The notes below the pieces were generated by a model. The model did no database searches and was not told where the DNA came from. It was given only the letters and a program-made list of their open reading frames with translations. The position numbers and the translations under genes are program-made. DNA of 64,000 bases from Dolichospermum sp. DET69 (lineage in GTDB: Bacteria; Cyanobacteriota; Cyanobacteriia; Cyanobacteriales; Nostocaceae). Shown in pieces: positions 1-12,036 of this stretch. Every line of letters starts with the position of its first letter. The stretch's first letter is position 1. The DNA lies in NCBI GenBank assembly GCA_017355425.1, contig CP070233.1, positions 1,653,501 through 1,717,500 on the forward strand, in the 5' to 3' direction.

Positions 1-165
1 GGCTTGAATTTGAGCAATAGCAGATTCTCTTGTTTCTGCTTGTACTCGACAGTCGGGAAATTCTTTAATAGATGCCGCAATTTGTCCAGATGTGAGTGGT
101 TCTATCAGAAGTGTGACTTTAAGGTTACTAAATACGTCAGATTGTGGTTGCTCTAGGTTGATCAT
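1..165 (-). CDS. 5' end of an unrecognised protein (truncated by window edge)
   Basis: An open frame runs from an ATG at 165 to the window edge without a stop, giving 55 residues that begin MINLEQPQSDVFSNLKVTLL and end in ETRESAIAQIQA. The alternation of a beta-strand-like stretch (KVTLLIEPL), a helix (IAASIKEF) and RVQAETRESAIAQIQ resembles the small HicB-like fold often seen in cyanobacteria, but the fragment is too short to assign. It would be transcribed away from the apc operon, in the same direction. The function is unknown. Confidence 0.55.
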   Translation of the reverse strand, partial: MINLEQPQSDVFSNLKVTLLIEPLTSGQIAASIKEFPDCRVQAETRESAIAQIQA

Positions 166-222
166 GTTAATTTTTGAATGATTCAACTTATCAATTTTTT
201 CCCTTATTATAGCATTGATGAT

Positions 223-251
223 GCGATTCCTACGGAGCGCTTCGCTATCGC
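223..251. repeat. Interspersed palindromic repeat (HIP-like, GCGATTCC...GCTATCGC)
   Basis: A short GC-rich block in AT-rich intergenic DNA reads GCGATTCCTACGGAGCGC then TTCGCTATCGC. Nearly the same block occurs at about 59028-59065, and a longer relative at 44767-44840. This kind of dispersed repeat is common between cyanobacterial genes; no function is apparent. Confidence 0.55.
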
Positions 252-314
252 TTAATTTGAAATTCAGAAAAATTAAGAGTGATCGCTTCCTTGCCAGGTA
301 AAATAATTGTAATC

Positions 315-340
315 AAAAAAAAGAGGTCATCATTGACCCC
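315..340 (-). terminator. Rho-independent terminator of the apc operon
   Basis: Read on the minus strand, GGGGTCAATGATGACCTC is followed by eight T residues. The stem is GGTCA/TGACC with a four-base loop, extended by flanking G-C/T pairs. It lies about 40 bp past the apcC stop, where the operon should end. Confidence 0.75.
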
Positions 341-378
341 TTACAAATCTACTAAGAATAAACTCTGATTTATAGAAA

Positions 379-585
379 TTAAGCTAAACCAGTATTTGTA
401 CCTTGCTTACCGGTGGCTAGTTCTACCTTAAGAATCTTGCCACCCATTTTCATGATGCGTTGTTGTTCGCGGAACCAGTTTTCATAAGGAACTAACTTAG
501 TAAAGTAAGTATTTTGTAATTCGCGTTGGGTGCGAGTCCGAGTTAGACTAGGAACACAAGCAGTTACTTTAAATAAACGAGCCAT
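379..585 (-). CDS. apcC: Allophycocyanin core linker Lc7.8
   Basis: A 68-residue small core linker that sits in the hole of allophycocyanin trimers at the ends of phycobilisome core cylinders and tunes their absorbance. The protein starts MARLFKVTACVPSLTRTRTQRELQ and is the size and basic composition of ApcC; it is a CpcD-type fold with no chromophore site. The start is preceded by an AGGAG ribosome site about 11 nt upstream. It is the last gene of apcE-apcA-apcB-apcC, separated from apcB by 216 bp, and followed by a good terminator. The gap to apcB may let apcC be made in lower amount than apcAB (inference). Confidence 0.97.
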   Translation of the reverse strand: MARLFKVTACVPSLTRTRTQRELQNTYFTKLVPYENWFREQQRIMKMGGKILKVELATGKQGTNTGLA

Positions 586-801
586 TTTGTTTCAAATCTC
601 CTGATATTGTTTGGGAAACTTTTTTATCTCAAATATATTGAGTCAAAATCTTTAATTATTTTTTCCAAGACTGGAAACCAATCATCAACACCAGACTGAT
701 AACACTTACAATTAATTAGCAAGAGAACCTTCTAGTAATCATGATTGATCTCCAGACCAAAATACAAGCCGCACCTATATAACTAAGTGCAAAGCTAACT
801 C

Positions 802-1287
802 CTAGCTCAAGCCAGAGGAGATATAGTCGAAGTAAACGCCCATTTCTTTACCAGCGTCAGGACCAACCAAACTAGCGGTTACTTCCTTCATAGCTTGGAT
901 AGCTTGAACGGTAGCGCCTACGGGTACTCCCAAGGAATTGTAGGTTTCTTTCAAACCATTCAATACACGCTCATCCAAAATGGAAGCGTCGCCAGCGAGC
1001 ATAGCGTAGGTAGAATAACGCAAGTAGTAATCCAAGTCACGGATACAAGCTGCGTAACGACGGGTAGTGTACATATTACCACCGGGACGGGTGATATCAG
1101 AGTACAACAAAGATTTAGCTACAGCTTCTTTAACGATAGCAGCAGCATTAGCACTGATGGTTGTAGCTGCACGAACGCGCAGTTCACCAGTAGCGAAGTA
1201 GCTTTTTAGCTTGTCTAGAGCAGCGATATCAAGGTATTTACCTTGTACGTCTGAAGAATTGATAACTGAGGTAATTGCGTCTTGCAT
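802..1287 (-). CDS. apcB: Allophycocyanin beta subunit
   Basis: A 161-residue phycobiliprotein that pairs with ApcA to build the phycobilisome core trimers passing energy to the photosystems. Cys81, in [14 protein letters not shown], is the phycocyanobilin attachment site. Asn71, in RPGGNMY, is the residue normally gamma-N-methylated in beta subunits. The globin-like fold covers the whole length and the size is exactly as expected. It lies 67 bp downstream of apcA, so the two are almost certainly co-transcribed and made in equal amounts. An AAGGAA ribosome site precedes the ATG. Confidence 0.98.
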   Translation of the reverse strand: MQDAITSVINSSDVQGKYLDIAALDKLKSYFATGELRVRAATTISANAAAIVKEAVAKSLLYSDITRPGGNMYTTRRYAACIRDLDYYLRYSTYAMLAGDASILDERVLNGLKETYNSLGVPVGATVQAIQAMKEVTASLVGPDAGKEMGVYFDYISSGLS

Positions 1288-1354
1288 TGTTGTTTTTTCC
1301 TTATTTCCAACCTTATTGCCATAGTTTAAGTTTGAGCCGAGAAACAGCTAAAAC

Positions 1355-1840
1355 CTAACCCATTGCTCCAACAACGTAGTCGAAGTAAGAACCAGCTTCA
1401 CCAGCGTCTTCAGCAGACAACAAGGTAGCAGCAACGTTCTTCATAGCGGCAACGCCACCAGCAACTGCATCAATGGGAGTACCCAAAGATTTGTACATTT
1501 CTCTAACACCAACGATACCGATTTCTTCAATAGCGGTAACATCGCCAGAAACGATTCCGTAGGTAACTAGACGAAGGTAGTAGTCTAAGTCACGCAAGCA
1601 AGTAGCTGTCATTTCTTGTCCGTAAGCGTTACCACCGGGGGAAACAACATCAGGACGTTTTTGGAACAGTTGGTCGCCAGCTTGCTTAACAATGCGTTCG
1701 CGGTTTTCGGTCAATACTTGAGCGATGCGAAGACGTTGTGCGCCACCAGCAACAAAACCTTTGATTCTGTCTAATTCGCCGGGGCTGAGGTAGCGAGCTT
1801 CTGCATCAGCATTCACGATAGCTTTCGTGACGATACTCAT
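1355..1840 (-). CDS. apcA: Allophycocyanin alpha subunit
   Basis: A 161-residue alpha subunit of allophycocyanin. The chromophore cysteine is Cys81 in the motif [12 protein letters not shown]; the [10 protein letters not shown] segment before it is typical of ApcA. A strong GGAGGA ribosome site lies 9 nt before the ATG, consistent with very high expression. It follows apcE after a 484-bp spacer that holds a heptanucleotide repeat array and probably an extra promoter, the usual arrangement that lets apcAB be made far above apcE levels (family knowledge, promoter not demonstrated here). Confidence 0.98.
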   Translation of the reverse strand: MSIVTKAIVNADAEARYLSPGELDRIKGFVAGGAQRLRIAQVLTENRERIVKQAGDQLFQKRPDVVSPGGNAYGQEMTATCLRDLDYYLRLVTYGIVSGDVTAIEEIGIVGVREMYKSLGTPIDAVAGGVAAMKNVAATLLSAEDAGEAGSYFDYVVGAMG

Positions 1841-2130
1841 TAATGGATTCCTCCAAAACTAATGTAACCAGAATTTGATTAAACTGGTACGATTTTATGT
1901 GGTTGATAGTGGGCTTACATCTTGGTTGACATTTCTAGCCAGATTGACTGGATTTGGTGTAAACCAGGTGGAAAACTCAATTACCTTCCGCAAAACATTG
2001 TCCAGTATTATGTTGAGCATTTATTACTGCTCTTAATATTTTGTAACACTTATTTTCAGATTCACTCATTCAACAGGTAACAGTGAACAGGGAACAGGAA
2101 ACAGTGAAAAGCTTGCAAACACTCTTTTCT
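1841..2130 (-). promoter_or_regulatory. Probable apcA promoter and leader region
   Basis: This AT-rich stretch between the heptanucleotide repeats and apcA carries the apcA ribosome site and no credible reading frame. In other cyanobacteria the strongest apc promoter lies here. I cannot fix a -10/-35 pair by eye, so only the region is marked. Confidence 0.35.
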
Positions 2131-2324
2131 GTTAACTGTCAACTGTCAACTGTTACCTGTCAACTGTCAACTGTCAACTGTCACCTGTCAACTGTCAACT
2201 GTCAACTGTCACCTGTCAACTGTCAACTGTCACCTGTCAACTGTCACCTGTCACCTGTCAACTGTCAACTGTCAACTGTCAACTGTCAACTGTCAACTGT
2301 CACCTGTCAACTGTCAACTGTCAC
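2131..2324. repeat. Heptanucleotide tandem repeat (TGTCAAC/TGTCACC)
   Basis: About 28 consecutive 7-bp units, mostly TGTCAAC with some TGTCACC, run without interruption up to the base next to the apcE stop codon (2325-2327). A related run (GTCAGTTGTCAGT) occurs at 61078-61120 before gpsA. Short tandemly repeated heptamers are a known feature of heterocystous cyanobacteria. There are no unique spacers, so this is not a CRISPR array. Confidence 0.95.
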
Positions 2325-6197
<3,873 letters not shown>

Positions 6198-6254
6198 ACT
6201 GTTTTAAAAGTCCCTCATGGTGTATCAAATATTTTTTACCCCTCCCTAACCCTC

Positions 6255-6523
6255 CTACGGTGTACACACAAGTCTTCTAGAGTTGCCCCACAACGTTTAG
6301 ATCCCCCCAACCCCCCTTAAAAAGGGGGGCTAAATTCTTCAAAGTCCCCCTTTTTAAGGGGGATTTAGGGGGATCGGATCACGTTTAGCATCCTGTCTAG
6401 AGATGTGTGTACACCGTAGCTTAAAAAGGGGGGCTAAATTCTTCAAAGTCCCCCTTTTTAAGGGGGATTTAGGGGGATCGGATCACGTTTAGCATCCTGT
6501 CTAGAGATGTGTGTACACCGTAG
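6255..6523. mobile_element. Family-1 miniature element, composite (one and a half copies)
   Basis: A full 165-bp copy occupies 6255-6419 with terminal inverted repeats CTACGGTGTACACACA. It is followed at 6420-6523 by a second right half that starts at the internal CTTAAAAAGG and ends with another GTGTGTACACCGTAG. The whole block is flanked by direct repeats CCCTAACCCTC (6244-6254 and 6524-6534), so 6255-6523 behaves as one insertion. The simplest reading is a copy nested inside an older one, followed by recombination between their left halves. No reading frame is present. Confidence 0.85.
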
Positions 6524-6586
6524 CCCTAACCCTCCCCTTAGAAAGATGAGGGGACTTGATTTTCTGTTATCCCCCCAATACATCGG

Positions 6587-6697
6587 CTACGGTGTACACA
6601 CAAGTCCTACCTGTCTTCGTTTCGGCTGATTTCGCCCTCTAAATCCCTCAATTTTGGGGGTTAGGAGGTGATTCAATCACTTGTGTGTACACGGTAG
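6587..6697. mobile_element. Family-1-like miniature element with different interior
   Basis: A 111-bp segment bounded by CTACGGTGTACACACAAGT and its inverted partner ACTTGTGTGTACACGGTAG (one mismatch). The ends match the 165-bp elements at 6255, 36555 and 46417, but the interior is unrelated. The shared ends point to one transposase mobilising both. A clear target duplication is not visible, perhaps through decay. Confidence 0.75.
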
Positions 6698-6775
6698 CAT
6701 TTCCAAGGGGGGTAAGCAATAATATCTAATATCACTTTATGGCTACGCCACGCTTCGCTATCAAAGAACCTCTAA

Positions 6776-6949
6776 GAGGTTGTTTTAAAAGTATTATTCT
6801 GTAATTTTTATCACAGTTATACCCCACCCTAACCCTCCCCGATGTGTTGGGGAGGGGACTAGATTTTCTTGTTTCCCCCCAATACATCGGGGGGATTAAG
6901 GGGGGTAATAAATATTTGATACATCATCAGGGACTTTTAAAACATCCTC
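6776..6949. mobile_element. Family-2 miniature element (TIR GAGGTTGTTTTAAAAGT)
   Basis: A 174-bp element with inverted ends GAGGTTGTTTTAAAAGT and ACTTTTAAAACATCCTC, flanked by TAA direct repeats (6773-6775 and 6950-6952). Other copies with the same ends and TWA duplications lie at 21508, 37266 and 46346. A 3-bp TNA duplication suggests mobilisation by an IS5-type transposase (inference). No coding capacity. Confidence 0.8.
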
Positions 6950-6983
6950 TAACACATCCTACTGAAGTTTAAACTTGGCAAAA

Positions 6984-9170
6984 TTAAACCTTTACAGATT
7001 CTTGGGACTCGTGATTGATTGTTTGTGAATAGTCTTCTTTTTGAAAGTAGTAATAGCTATGGGGTTCATTTTTAATGATCACACCATTAACTACCTGTCC
7101 TAAAACATTTTGACCGGATTTGGCTAATAGTTCTTTCGCAAAAGTAGCATTCACAGAATCAACTACACCAGGACGAACTACTAATAAAACACCGTCAGCC
7201 ATTTGTCCCAAGGTAACGGCATCAGCAGCGACAGTTAAGGCTGGTGTATCAACAATTACAAAATCATATTTATCAGAGAAATTCGCCATTAAGGCGGCCA
7301 TTCTTTGTGAGTCAAGAAGAGCCGCGGGACTAGGAGGAACTATGCCAGAAGTCAAAACATCTAAATTAGGCATGACTTTTTTGATAGTAGTAGTAATTTC
7401 TTCCTGTTTAAAAATTAAATTACTTAAACCTTGATTATTCATTAAGTCCCAAATTTTATGCTGAACGGGACGGTGTAAATCTCCATCTATTAATAAAACT
7501 TGTCGATCCATTTGTGCTATTGCTGTGGCTAAATTAGCCGCTACTGTTGATTTACCTTCTTGGGGTACAGAACTCGTGACAATAATAACTTTTAGTTCTT
7601 TATCAGCACTAATAAAATTAAGATTTGCCCTCAACATTCGGTAAGCTTCACTAATAAAAGAACGAGGAAAATCTCGAATTATAATTCTTTGATTATAGGA
7701 TTCAATTTCTTCATTTTTACGACTAGATGGCTTGAAATTACTAATAGTAGGAATAACTCCTAATAATGCCAATCCAAGTAATTCTTTGGCTTCATCAACA
7801 GTCTTGATAGATTTATCTTTGATTTCTAAAATATATATAGTCATCAAGGCTGCTAATATACTCAGTAAGCCTGAACTTAGATAGGAAATCATTGCAGAAG
7901 AAGTAGGTTCATCAGGGATTTCTGCTTCAGATATTTTAGTAGCATTACCTAAATTTTGATTTTCCGCAATGCGACTTTCTTGTAACTTCTGAAGTAAGAG
8001 AGAATAGGTAGATTGTGCTGCTTGTAATTTACGGTCTAGCTGACGTTGTTGTTCTTCTAGTCTAGGTAAATTATTCAATCGTTGTTTATAAGCAAATTGT
8101 AACTTCAATAAAGAATTAGCTTGACTTGCTAAACCTAGACGGTTAGATTCTAATTCTACTAGTCTACTAGAGAGTTGTTGTTGCAAAGCACTCAATTGTA
8201 AGTTGCTTTTTGCCTGAAGTTTATTTTGGCCTAAAGCTTGAAATATTCTATTGTCAATAACTTTATTTAAAGAAGTAATTTTATCTTTCAAGTCTATGAT
8301 TTGTGGGTGATTATTTTGTAAAACAGTTTGTCTGTTTGCCAATTGTGATTGTAGCTGTTGGATTTCTTTCAGAATATCTTGCACTCCTGAAATCTGGCTA
8401 ATAGAAGTCATTGCTAATGCTTGTTTTGGATTCATTCCCAATTGCTGACTAATTACCTGATATTGTGATTCAAAATTAGCTAGTTGAGATTGAGTATCGT
8501 TAATTCTTAACTGTAAATCACCAATAACTTGTACTGCTTTATTGGCTTCTTCTTGTAAAGAAACAACTTTATTTTTCTCTTTAAACTCTGCTAATTCAGA
8601 TTCAGTTTTACGAACTACTAATTCAGCTTTTGGTAGTTGTTTTTCTATAAATTGACGGGCTGCGGCTGCTTCGGCTCTGCGTGAAGATACATTTTGCTCT
8701 AAATAAATTTTGATTAGCTCATTTACTACTTGGGCAGCGGTTGAGGGGCTAGTATGAGTGTAGGCAATTTGCAGAACATCAGCACCTTTAATATCTTTGA
8801 CAGTAAGGTTCTTGAGAAATATCTTTGTTTTTAACTTAACACCTTTACTATCTTTGAGATTTAGTCGGCTTATAGTTGTTGCTATAATCGGAAGAGAACG
8901 AATTACTTCTACTTCTGTGTTGATGGGATTACTCTGCTGCATGAGAGGATCTAGTTTGCCTATTTCTGTGCCTAATCCTGTAATTGAAGAAGTGGCATTA
9001 TTTCTTTGAAAACGCAACTTACCTTCTGCTAAATAAATAGGTTTTTTTAAAGATATAGCTAACTGTGCTATGACAAAAACAGAAATAGTAATAAATAAAG
9101 TAGCACGCCAACGACGTTTAAGGATTGTCCAATATTTTTCTAGGGATATAGAAGATTCTTGAAGTTCCAT
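6984..9170 (-). CDS. Polysaccharide co-polymerase with tyrosine autokinase domain (Wzc/CpsD-like)
   Basis: A 728-residue inner-membrane protein that controls exopolysaccharide chain length and export. A Wzz-type N-terminus has a membrane helix at about 24-42, a long periplasmic coiled coil at about 165-405, and a second helix at about 430-447. The cytoplasmic bacterial tyrosine kinase follows: Walker A SVPQEGKST (534-542), Walker A' VLLIDGDLHRP (558-568), Walker B FVIVDTP (637-643), and a tyrosine cluster SYYYFQKEDY near the C-terminus for autophosphorylation. It is the most promoter-distal gene of the polysaccharide locus, 22 bp after the aminotransferase. The family role is well established; the exact polymer is not known. 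Confidence 0.93.
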   Translation of the reverse strand: MELQESSISLEKYWTILKRRWRATLFITISVFVIAQLAISLKKPIYLAEGKLRFQRNNATSSITGLGTEIGKLDPLMQQSNPINTEVEVIRSLPIIATTISRLNLKDSKGVKLKTKIFLKNLTVKDIKGADVLQIAYTHTSPSTAAQVVNELIKIYLEQNVSSRRAEAAAARQFIEKQLPKAELVVRKTESELAEFKEKNKVVSLQEEANKAVQVIGDLQLRINDTQSQLANFESQYQVISQQLGMNPKQALAMTSISQISGVQDILKEIQQLQSQLANRQTVLQNNHPQIIDLKDKITSLNKVIDNRIFQALGQNKLQAKSNLQLSALQQQLSSRLVELESNRLGLASQANSLLKLQFAYKQRLNNLPRLEEQQRQLDRKLQAAQSTYSLLLQKLQESRIAENQNLGNATKISEAEIPDEPTSSAMISYLSSGLLSILAALMTIYILEIKDKSIKTVDEAKELLGLALLGVIPTISNFKPSSRKNEEIESYNQRIIIRDFPRSFISEAYRMLRANLNFISADKELKVIIVTSSVPQEGKSTVAANLATAIAQMDRQVLLIDGDLHRPVQHKIWDLMNNQGLSNLIFKQEEITTTIKKVMPNLDVLTSGIVPPSPAALLDSQRMAALMANFSDKYDFVIVDTPALTVAADAVTLGQMADGVLLVVRPGVVDSVNATFAKELLAKSGQNVLGQVVNGVIIKNEPHSYYYFQKEDYSQTINHESQESVKV

Positions 9171-9192
9171 AATAAATTAATTTTTGATGTTT

Positions 9193-10323
9193 TTAAATTG
9201 CAGAGTAAATTGCTTGAATTTTGTCAATAACTCTCCATAAATCTTCATCTGTTAAATTAGAGCCAGAAGGCAAACAAAGACCATGTATGAATAAATCTTC
9301 TGCTACTTTACTACCAATATATTCACACTCAGAAAATACAGGTTGAAGATGCAATGGTTTCCACACAGGACGAGCTTCAATTTGTTGTTGGGCAAGTTGA
9401 AGACGGATGTATTCTCGGTCTGCACCAAAAGCTTCTGGATTGATTGTTAAAGTCGTTAACCAGCGAGTAGAATCTCCAAAATTAGCTTCGGGCATAAATT
9501 CTATTCCTGGGACATTTCCTAAAGCCGCTTGGTAAATTTCAAAGTTGTGTCGTCTAGCTGCTACTCTTTCAGACAAAACTTTTAACTGACCACGACCAAT
9601 ACCTGCTAGAACGTTACTGAGACGATAGTTATAACCTATTTCTGAATGTTGATAATGGGGGGCAGGATCACGGGCTTGAGTTGCTAAAAATTTGGCTTTG
9701 GCAATTAATTGATCATCGTCAGAAACTAACATTCCTCCACCAGATGTGGTGATGATTTTATTGCCATTGAATGAGAAAATACCAATTTTTCCCAAAGTGC
9801 CAGGGGAAAGCCCTTTGTATGTAGAGCCTAATGCTTCGGCTGCATCTTCAATTAGAGGAATATTGTATTGATTGCAAGCTTTGAGAATTGGCTCTATATC
9901 TGCACTTTGACCATATAAATGTACAACTACAACTGCTTTGGGTAATTTACCAAAATAGGCGCGTTTTTGTAAAGCTTCCTGCAACAAGTCTGGGTTCATA
10001 TTCCAGGAAATGCGATCGCTATCAATAAATACGGGTTTTGCCCCTAAATAAGTAATAGGATTAGCAGTAGCTGCAAAGGTTAAAGTAGAGCAAAAAACCT
10101 CATCTCCTTTGGTAACTCCAACTAATTGCAAAGCCAAGTGTAAAGCCGCAGTTCCCGAACTCACAGCAGCCGCATAACTAGCACCAGTAATTTGACAAAA
10201 TTCTTGTTCAAAAGCATCAACATGGGGACCAATAGGAGCAATCCAATTAGTTGCAAATGCTTCTTTGACAAATTCTAATTCTTGATTTCCGATGTGGGGA
10301 GTGGAAAGGAGAATTGGTTTCAT
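9193..10323 (-). CDS. DegT/DnrJ/EryC1/StrS-type sugar aminotransferase (PglE/VioA-like)
   Basis: A 376-residue PLP enzyme that moves an amino group onto a keto sugar nucleotide, giving a 4-amino-4,6-dideoxy sugar. The PLP lysine is Lys189 in FSFNGNKIITTSGGG, the typical sequence of this sugar aminotransferase family. SSGTAALHLAL near residue 55 binds the cofactor phosphate, and EDAAEALGS holds the aspartate that contacts the pyridine nitrogen. It lies 16 bp after the PglD-like acyltransferase, its likely next step. With the dehydratase at 33164-35209 it completes a UDP- or dTDP-4-amino-sugar route; which nucleotide is used cannot be told from sequence alone. Confidence 0.9.
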   Translation of the reverse strand: MKPILLSTPHIGNQELEFVKEAFATNWIAPIGPHVDAFEQEFCQITGASYAAAVSSGTAALHLALQLVGVTKGDEVFCSTLTFAATANPITYLGAKPVFIDSDRISWNMNPDLLQEALQKRAYFGKLPKAVVVVHLYGQSADIEPILKACNQYNIPLIEDAAEALGSTYKGLSPGTLGKIGIFSFNGNKIITTSGGGMLVSDDDQLIAKAKFLATQARDPAPHYQHSEIGYNYRLSNVLAGIGRGQLKVLSERVAARRHNFEIYQAALGNVPGIEFMPEANFGDSTRWLTTLTINPEAFGADREYIRLQLAQQQIEARPVWKPLHLQPVFSECEYIGSKVAEDLFIHGLCLPSGSNLTDEDLWRVIDKIQAIYSAI

Positions 10324-10339
10324 AATTAATAATTTTCAC

Positions 10340-10966
10340 TTAATTAAAAGTAGCTTCTTTAATTAATCGAGCAGGCGTACCTGCTACTGTAGTTCTGGGC
10401 ATAACATCCTTCATTGCTATCGCTCCTGCACTTACAGTAGCCCAAGCTCCAATTTGAACTCCTGGAAAGATCATGCTTCCCAGAGCTAAAAAAGCTCCCT
10501 CCTCCGCTGTCGCACCTCCTGCAAGGTGGGAGAGAGCTAGATGCACATAATCTCCTACACAACAATCATGATCAACACTGGATTTAGTATTAATAATTAC
10601 GTGGGAGCCAATTGTTGAATAGGGCTGAACTATTGCACCCGCGCAAACTACCGTACCAGCGCCTAATGAAACTTCAGGATGAACCCAAGCATAGGGATGA
10701 ACTACAGTTATCCAATTAAGATCAAATTCTTCTACTAAACGCTTCCGCACCTCATTTCTACCTATACCAATGATGGCATGAGAAAAGTTGTGATCTTTAA
10801 GCTCACTGACTGGACCAACCACCGAAATACCAAAAATATGCGTTCCCCTCTTTTCCAGATCATCATCGTAAAAACCGACTACTTGATGACCTGCTGCCAT
10901 GAGCGTACTTGCTACTACTTTGGCATGACCTCCTGCACCAATTACGACTACTTTTTGTGTATTCAT
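10340..10966 (-). CDS. NeuD/PglD-type sugar O/N-acyltransferase (left-handed beta helix)
   Basis: A 208-residue acyltransferase. The N-terminal Rossmann-like domain begins KVVVIGAGGHAKVVAS and binds the sugar nucleotide; from about residue 95 hexapeptide repeats form the left-handed beta helix. His133-Asp134 in SSVDHDCCVG fits the catalytic histidine of PglD. The family normally uses acetyl-CoA on a UDP-4-amino sugar. Here it sits directly between the KAS III gene and the aminotransferase, which suggests its acyl donor may be a longer or hydroxylated acyl group made by the neighbouring ACP cassette (inference). It starts 13 bp after the KAS III stop. Confidence 0.9.
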   Translation of the reverse strand: MNTQKVVVIGAGGHAKVVASTLMAAGHQVVGFYDDDLEKRGTHIFGISVVGPVSELKDHNFSHAIIGIGRNEVRKRLVEEFDLNWITVVHPYAWVHPEVSLGAGTVVCAGAIVQPYSTIGSHVIINTKSSVDHDCCVGDYVHLALSHLAGGATAEEGAFLALGSMIFPGVQIGAWATVSAGAIAMKDVMPRTTVAGTPARLIKEATFN

Positions 10967-10978
10967 AACATCCTTAAA

Positions 10979-12031
10979 TTATAGGGAAGTGACAATTAAA
11001 TCTTCTACTTCAATAATGATGCTACTCAGAGACAAGCCTACTCCAAACCCTGTCAGACATAGCCGACCACTAATTTTATTAATTCCTTGGTTTAAGGCAT
11101 AACGACTAATAGCAATTGGTATGGAGGCACCGCTTGTATTACCTATTCCTTCCACCAAGATTGGTACTTTTTCTGCACTCAGCTTTAATTTTTTCCGAAT
11201 ATAATCAACCATAAATTTATTCGCTTGGTGAAATACAAATAAATCAATATCTTCACTGCTGAAATTACAACTTTTTAGCGCAAAATTTACAAGTTCTGGA
11301 ACTTCTTTAATTGAAAATGAAAAAACAGCCGCACCATCCATAGCTAAATCATTATCACTTCTGTAGATGCCATTTTCTTTTAACATTACAATACTTGTTT
11401 CCTGGTTACTTGGCTTTCTCATTCCACCAGCAGGAACAATTAATTTATCATAATCATTAGCAATGGTTCGCCAGCAAGCTGTTAATCCTTTTCCTTTTTG
11501 ATCAAATTCTAAAATACAGGCAGCCGCTCCATCACCAAATAACAACCGCTCAGTTTTATCTTGATAATTTACTAGTTTTGTGAGTGTATCTCCAATAACC
11601 AACAATCCACATTTAATATCACCATTGTTAATTAATTTGCCTAGAACAATGAGACCATGTGTAAATCCTGCACAGCCAGCATTTATATCTAGTGTCAACA
11701 CCCTAGTTTCTAATCCTAATTTATGGGATAATAGGAATGAATTTCCGGGAATTAAATGATCTGGAGTTTGGGTAATACATACCAAGCAGTCTATGTTTTC
11801 TTTGCTAATATTTGTGGTTTGAAAAAGGTTTTCTACAGCTTGGTACATCAGATCAAAAGCTGTTATTTCCTCTGGGGCAACTCTTCTACTATAAATGCCA
11901 ATTGTTTGACTAATCCGTGCTATTTCTTCATAACCTAATACATCAGATAATTCATGATTAAATTCAGTTTTTTGAGGTAAAGCAATTGCTATGGCTCGCA
12001 TACTGATGTTGGGAATGCTGGTTTTACTCAT
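10979..12031 (-). CDS. 3-oxoacyl-ACP synthase III family (KAS III/FabH-like)
   Basis: A 350-residue condensing enzyme of the thiolase fold. The catalytic triad is complete: Cys120 in DINAGCAGF, His268 in FVFHQANKFM, and Asn298 in GIGNTSGAS. FabH-type enzymes condense an acyl-CoA starter with malonyl-ACP. This one lies in an ACP-SDR-ligase-KAS III cassette, 5 bp after the ligase, so it probably builds a short beta-keto acyl group on the didomain ACP rather than serving bulk lipid synthesis. It might instead act as an acyl transferase, as some KAS III relatives do. Confidence 0.88.
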   Translation of the reverse strand: MSKTSIPNISMRAIAIALPQKTEFNHELSDVLGYEEIARISQTIGIYSRRVAPEEITAFDLMYQAVENLFQTTNISKENIDCLVCITQTPDHLIPGNSFLLSHKLGLETRVLTLDINAGCAGFTHGLIVLGKLINNGDIKCGLLVIGDTLTKLVNYQDKTERLLFGDGAAACILEFDQKGKGLTACWRTIANDYDKLIVPAGGMRKPSNQETSIVMLKENGIYRSDNDLAMDGAAVFSFSIKEVPELVNFALKSCNFSSEDIDLFVFHQANKFMVDYIRKKLKLSAEKVPILVEGIGNTSGASIPIAISRYALNQGINKISGRLCLTGFGVGLSLSSIIIEVEDLIVTSL

Positions 12032-12036
12032 AGCTT

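Larger units (their letters stand above)
6198..6715. mobile_element. Degenerate family-2 miniature element, split by two family-1 elements
   Basis: From TGTTTTAAAAGTCCC at about 6198 the sequence runs as the reverse complement of the right half of the intact element at 6776-6949: GTATCAAATATT, then CCCTAACCCTC, then GGGGACTTGATTTTC, then CCCCCCAATACATCGG. It is interrupted by insertions at 6255-6523 and 6587-6697. The outer right end has decayed. It therefore served as a landing site for other elements. Confidence 0.6.

Noticed and set aside
895-1209. Antisense frame inside apcB
   Set aside because: Shadow frame opposite a strongly conserved gene, with no ribosome site or family match.
2131-2324. 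CRISPR-like repeat near apcE
   Set aside because: Pure 7-bp tandem repeat without spacers, a known repeat class in heterocystous cyanobacteria.
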